Source of the DNA: Streptococcus cuniculipharyngis
Lineage (GTDB): Bacteria; Bacillota; Bacilli; Lactobacillales; Streptococcaceae
NCBI RefSeq assembly: GCF_007859195.1
Contig: NZ_VOHL01000008.1
Coordinates: forward strand, 1-39,169
Direction: 5' to 3'
Length of the DNA: 39,169 bases
Shown here: positions 36,970 through 39,169 of the stretch, piece after piece
Numbering within the stretch: position 1 is the stretch's first letter
Layout: each line of letters starts with the position of its first letter
Translations under genes and position numbers: made by a program
The notes under the pieces: model-generated
Databases searched by the model: none
Seen by the model: the letters and a program-made list of their open reading frames with translations, nothing else
Told to the model about the DNA's origin: nothing

Positions 36970-37594
36970 ACACTAAGTTTGCCAACAAGTCTTCAACTTC
37001 TTCTGCCCCAAGATAATCGCCAGCCTCAAGGAAAACTGATTTGGCTTTAATGACATGATTCCTTGCTGCCTCTCTTTGCTCCAAGGCTAGATAAGTTTCT
37101 GCCAAGCCTCGGTAGGCACAGGCCTGAGCAACTAAATCATCACCTGTTAAGGCTGCCTCCAAAGACAAACACATCCAAGGCAAGGCTTCCGACGCCTGCT
37201 CCATTTTCAAACGTAAGTAGCCCTGTTCATAATGATTGACCGACCACTTCAGTTTGTCCTCAGAAAAATATTGTTCTAAACAGGCTGCTTCCTCTTCAAT
37301 CAAAGCCAGAGCCTGAGCATAGTCAGCTTGTTCCCGATAAACCATGGCTAACTGATGAAGTCCTATGTGTTCTTGCTCCCTATCACCGACCTGTCTTGCC
37401 AAGTCCAGATAAGACTCAAATACAAACCGAGCAGACTCAATATCCCTATCCGCCAAGTAAAGATAACCTTTTAAATTTAAAAAACTAAAACTCTCCCCCA
37501 GCACCTCCTCTAGATCAAGCATCAAGCTTCTAGCTTGGTCAAGATCTCCAGCCACAAAATAGTCCCAAGCTTGGTTTAATCTTTCCTCTTCCAT
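36968..37594 (-). CDS. TPR-repeat protein
   Basis: 208 residues, soluble and helical, with about five tetratricopeptide-like repeats; clearest are AWDYFVAGDLDQARSL, GLHQLAMVYREQADYAQAL and CAYRGLAETYLALEQREAA. No enzymatic motif; probably a protein-interaction scaffold. It follows the DUF2785 pseudogene by 28 bases and probably shares its promoter. The stop lies within the bidirectional terminator. Confidence 0.8.
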   Translation of the reverse strand: MEEERLNQAWDYFVAGDLDQARSLMLDLEEVLGESFSFLNLKGYLYLADRDIESARFVFESYLDLARQVGDREQEHIGLHQLAMVYREQADYAQALALIEEEAACLEQYFSEDKLKWSVNHYEQGYLRLKMEQASEALPWMCLSLEAALTGDDLVAQACAYRGLAETYLALEQREAARNHVIKAKSVFLEAGDYLGAEEVEDLLANLV

Positions 37595-37622
37595 GTCTTT
37601 CCCTCCCTATTCAACTTATCTT

Positions 37623-38423
37623 CTAAATAGGAAAACTGGTCAATTTCCCTAAATATAAATCCTCTTCATCTTTTGTCAAGCCATCCACTTCCTTCAGTTT
37701 GATAAACAAGGCAGTTAAGAAATGGTAAACCCTTAATTTAGCCAAGTAAGTCCTATCATCATCTGCCTGTAAACCTACTTGTCCCAACCAATTCAACACG
37801 TCTTTTACTGGGAGTTTTTCTTGACAAACCAAGAGCTGAAATACACGAGCCAAACGCAACTCCTCTCCTGCCGTAAAAGGCTCTGGAAGTTTTTCTAAGG
37901 TTTACACTAAACACGTCCAGATATCCTGGTACATTTCTCTAGGAAAAGCCACATGCTGACTAGCAAACATGAGAAGATCAGCTCCATGAGCAAAGGCATG
38001 GACCCAACCGTAATCCCGATGATAGCCAGTCGTATCCCTTTCCCTTGCTAGATAAGTTGGAATCGCTTGAAACAGAAGCATTCTCTCCTCTGCTGATAAC
38101 CCATTGTAAAAGCTGGACCTCTCACGAGAATCCTCGCTAAGCACTAGGGCTAATACGAGAGCGGTAAAACTCCGTGTCAGAGTGGCCTCACCCAACTCCT
38201 CAATCCGATAAAATAAGTATTGTTCTTCTAACAACTTCCTCGTTAAACACTGAAATTGACTCCTACTTATCCGTTCGCCCAAAATAGCCTGACAAAAACT
38301 TGCATAAACCAAATTATCCCTAATCTTAGGATTTTTATCTCCAATATGCTCCAATAACCACGATATTTCCTCATCGCTATAGCTATCTTCTAAATGCAAT
38401 TTTTCTTGAAGTCTAGTTTCCAT
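37623..38423 (-). pseudogene. DUF2785 protein gene interrupted by one in-frame stop
   Basis: A single frame runs 38423 to 37623 and would encode about 266 residues, the expected DUF2785 length. A TAA at 37904-37902 ends the first 173 residues (last residues DIWTCLV). The frame then stays open for 92 further codons (from TLEKLPEPF to LTSFPI) without frameshift. The family motif ERDTTGYHRDYGWVHAFAHGADLL is in the first part. One point change would repair it. Promoter and ribosome site look intact. Function of the family is unknown; it could also be two short proteins, or a sequencing error. Confidence 0.8.
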
Positions 38424-38456
38424 CGCTCAGCTCCTTCCGCTCCTTTTAGTTATCTT

Positions 38457-38485
38457 ATTCTAACAATAAATCTTGATTAAGACAA
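38457..38485 (-). promoter_or_regulatory. Promoter of the DUF2785-TPR unit
   Basis: On the minus strand TTGTCT (38480-38485), 17 bases, TAGAAT (38457-38462), then GGAAGGAG and the ATG at 38423. Confidence 0.7.
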
Positions 38486-38493
38486 GAAAGAGC

Positions 38494-38523
38494 AAAAAAG
38501 AAACCTTGACTAATCAAGATTTC
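38494..38523 (-). terminator. Terminator of the tRNA array
   Basis: GAAACCTTGA (38500-38509) and TCAAGATTTC (38514-38523) pair with one wobble around a short loop; six U follow on the minus-strand transcript. Confidence 0.85.
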
Positions 38524-38533
38524 TTTCATACTA

Positions 38534-38617
38534 TACCGGCGGCCGGGGTCGAACCGGCACGTCCTTGCGGACACTGGATTTTGAGTCCAGCGCGTCTGCC
38601 AATTCCGCCACGCCGGC
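38534..38617 (-). tRNA. tRNA-Leu (CAA)
   Basis: 84 bases, 7-bp acceptor stem, long variable arm (class II) and anticodon loop CTCAAAA giving CAA. No CCA is encoded. Last gene of the array. Confidence 0.93.
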
Positions 38618-38626
38618 AAAGTATAA

Positions 38627-38698
38627 CTGGGGTAGCTGGATTCGAACCAACGCATGAGGGAGTCAAAGTCCCTTGCCTTACCGCTTGGCGATACCCCA
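38627..38698 (-). tRNA. tRNA-Gln (TTG)
   Basis: 72 bases with a full cloverleaf, anticodon loop CTTTGAC giving TTG, T-loop GTTCGAATCC. No encoded CCA. Confidence 0.93.
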
Positions 38699-38708
38699 AT
38701 ATAAGATA

Positions 38709-38782
38709 GGCGAGTGATGGGAATCGAACCCACGAATGTCAGAGCCACAATCTGATGTGTTAACCACTTCACCACACCCGCC
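38709..38782 (-). tRNA. tRNA-His (GTG)
   Basis: 74 bases including the extra G at position -1 paired with C73, the hallmark of tRNA-His. Anticodon loop TTGTGGC gives GTG. Confidence 0.95.
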
Positions 38783-38794
38783 ATATTCTTATAA

Positions 38795-38865
38795 CACGGG
38801 CAGTAGGAATTGAACCCACACTGAAGGTTTTGGAGACCTTAGTTCTACCTTTAAACTATGCCCGT
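38795..38865 (-). tRNA. tRNA-Trp (CCA)
   Basis: 71 bases, anticodon loop CTCCAAA giving CCA, discriminator G. No encoded 3' CCA. Confidence 0.93.
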
Positions 38866-38869
38866 AGGA

Positions 38870-38950
38870 TGGAAAGAGAGGGATTCGAACCCCCGAACCC
38901 GAAGGAGCGGATTTACAGTCCGCCGCGTTTAGCCTCTTCGCTATCTTTCC
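38870..38950 (-). tRNA. tRNA-Tyr (GTA)
   Basis: 81 bases, class II variable arm, anticodon loop CTGTAAA giving GTA, discriminator A. Confidence 0.94.
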
Positions 38951-38965
38951 AAGATATTCAATTTA

Positions 38966-39038
38966 TGGCGCGAGACGGAATCGAACCGCCGACACATGGA
39001 GCTTCAATCCATTGCTCTACCAACTGAGCTACCGAGCC
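38966..39038 (-). tRNA. tRNA-Phe (GAA)
   Basis: 73 bases, anticodon loop TTGAAGC giving GAA, discriminator A. The acceptor stem has a T-C mismatch at the fourth pair and otherwise pairs fully. Confidence 0.93.
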
Positions 39039-39047
39039 AACTTTCTA

Positions 39048-39121
<74 letters not shown>

Positions 39122-39131
39122 ATATTAGTTA

Positions 39132-39169
39132 AGGAGGATGTGGGATTCGAACCCACGCACGCTTTTACA
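39132..39169 (-). tRNA. tRNA-Ser (3' part, cut by window edge)
   Basis: Only the variable arm, T-arm (GTGGGTTCGAATCCCAC) and the 3' acceptor strand ATCCTCC are present. The long variable arm and position before the initiator tRNA suggest tRNA-Ser; the anticodon is outside the window. Confidence 0.75.

Noticed and set aside
38473..39027. Plus- and minus-strand open frames across the tRNA array
   Set aside because: The region is filled by tRNA genes; the frames are chance openings in structured RNA genes.

Overview
The window is chromosomal DNA of a Streptococcus-like member of the Firmicutes. The evidence is an adcRCB zinc operon with a perfect AdcR box, an ssbB competence gene with a ComX/SigX combox, groESL with both CIRCE and CtsR sites, a PBP2a-type penicillin-binding protein, a YSIRK-type surface protein, and tRNA genes without encoded CCA. 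I cannot name the species. Most of the window is housekeeping genes, and about three quarters of them lie on the minus strand.

Layout. 1-3646 (minus): N-terminal 1,215 codons of a large repeat-rich surface protein; its C-terminus lies beyond the left edge. 3647-4144: an AT-rich gene-free stretch with its promoter and an A17 run. 4145-9031 (minus): leuS and pbp2A. 9129-10001 (plus): an RluA-family pseudouridine synthase, divergent from pbp2A and convergent with groESL. 10030-12505 (minus): groEL, groES, ssbB. 12605-14098 (minus): a small membrane protein, ytpR, a thioredoxin-like protein and a DUF4651-like protein. 14179-15237 (plus): pepA. 15289-17486 (minus): ackA and a YtxK-like methyltransferase. 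17613-18974 (minus): galE with a small thioredoxin-like gene. 19051-21003 (minus): adcRCB. 21135-25142 (minus): ispE, nusB, asp23-like, efp, and a HAD/NTP-pyrophosphatase fusion. 25235-26194 (plus): asparaginase. 26321-32391 (minus): secA-acpS-alr-recG. 32574-34467 (plus): an MFS transporter and rsuA-like. 34503-35450 (minus): manA. 35581-36936 (plus): aspartate kinase. 36968-38423 (minus): a TPR protein and a DUF2785 gene broken by one in-frame stop. 38534-39169 (minus): a tRNA array Ser-fMet-Phe-Tyr-Trp-His-Gln-Leu, probably the tail of an rRNA operon.

Genes that work together: adcR/C/B sense and import zinc; secA, acpS, alr and recG form a conserved secretion, lipid, wall and repair cluster; efp, asp23-like and nusB form a translation/transcription cluster; groES and groEL form the chaperonin, with heat-shock sites in front.

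I found no mobile element, CRISPR array, prophage or obvious defence system. The points most worth checking are the two divergent genes that look leaderless (pbp2A and the pseudouridine synthase), inverted repeats that enclose the -10 element of three promoters, the HAD-pyrophosphatase fusion, the DUF2785 nonsense pseudogene, and the tetrapeptide repeat with a nearby homopolymer run at the surface-protein locus.
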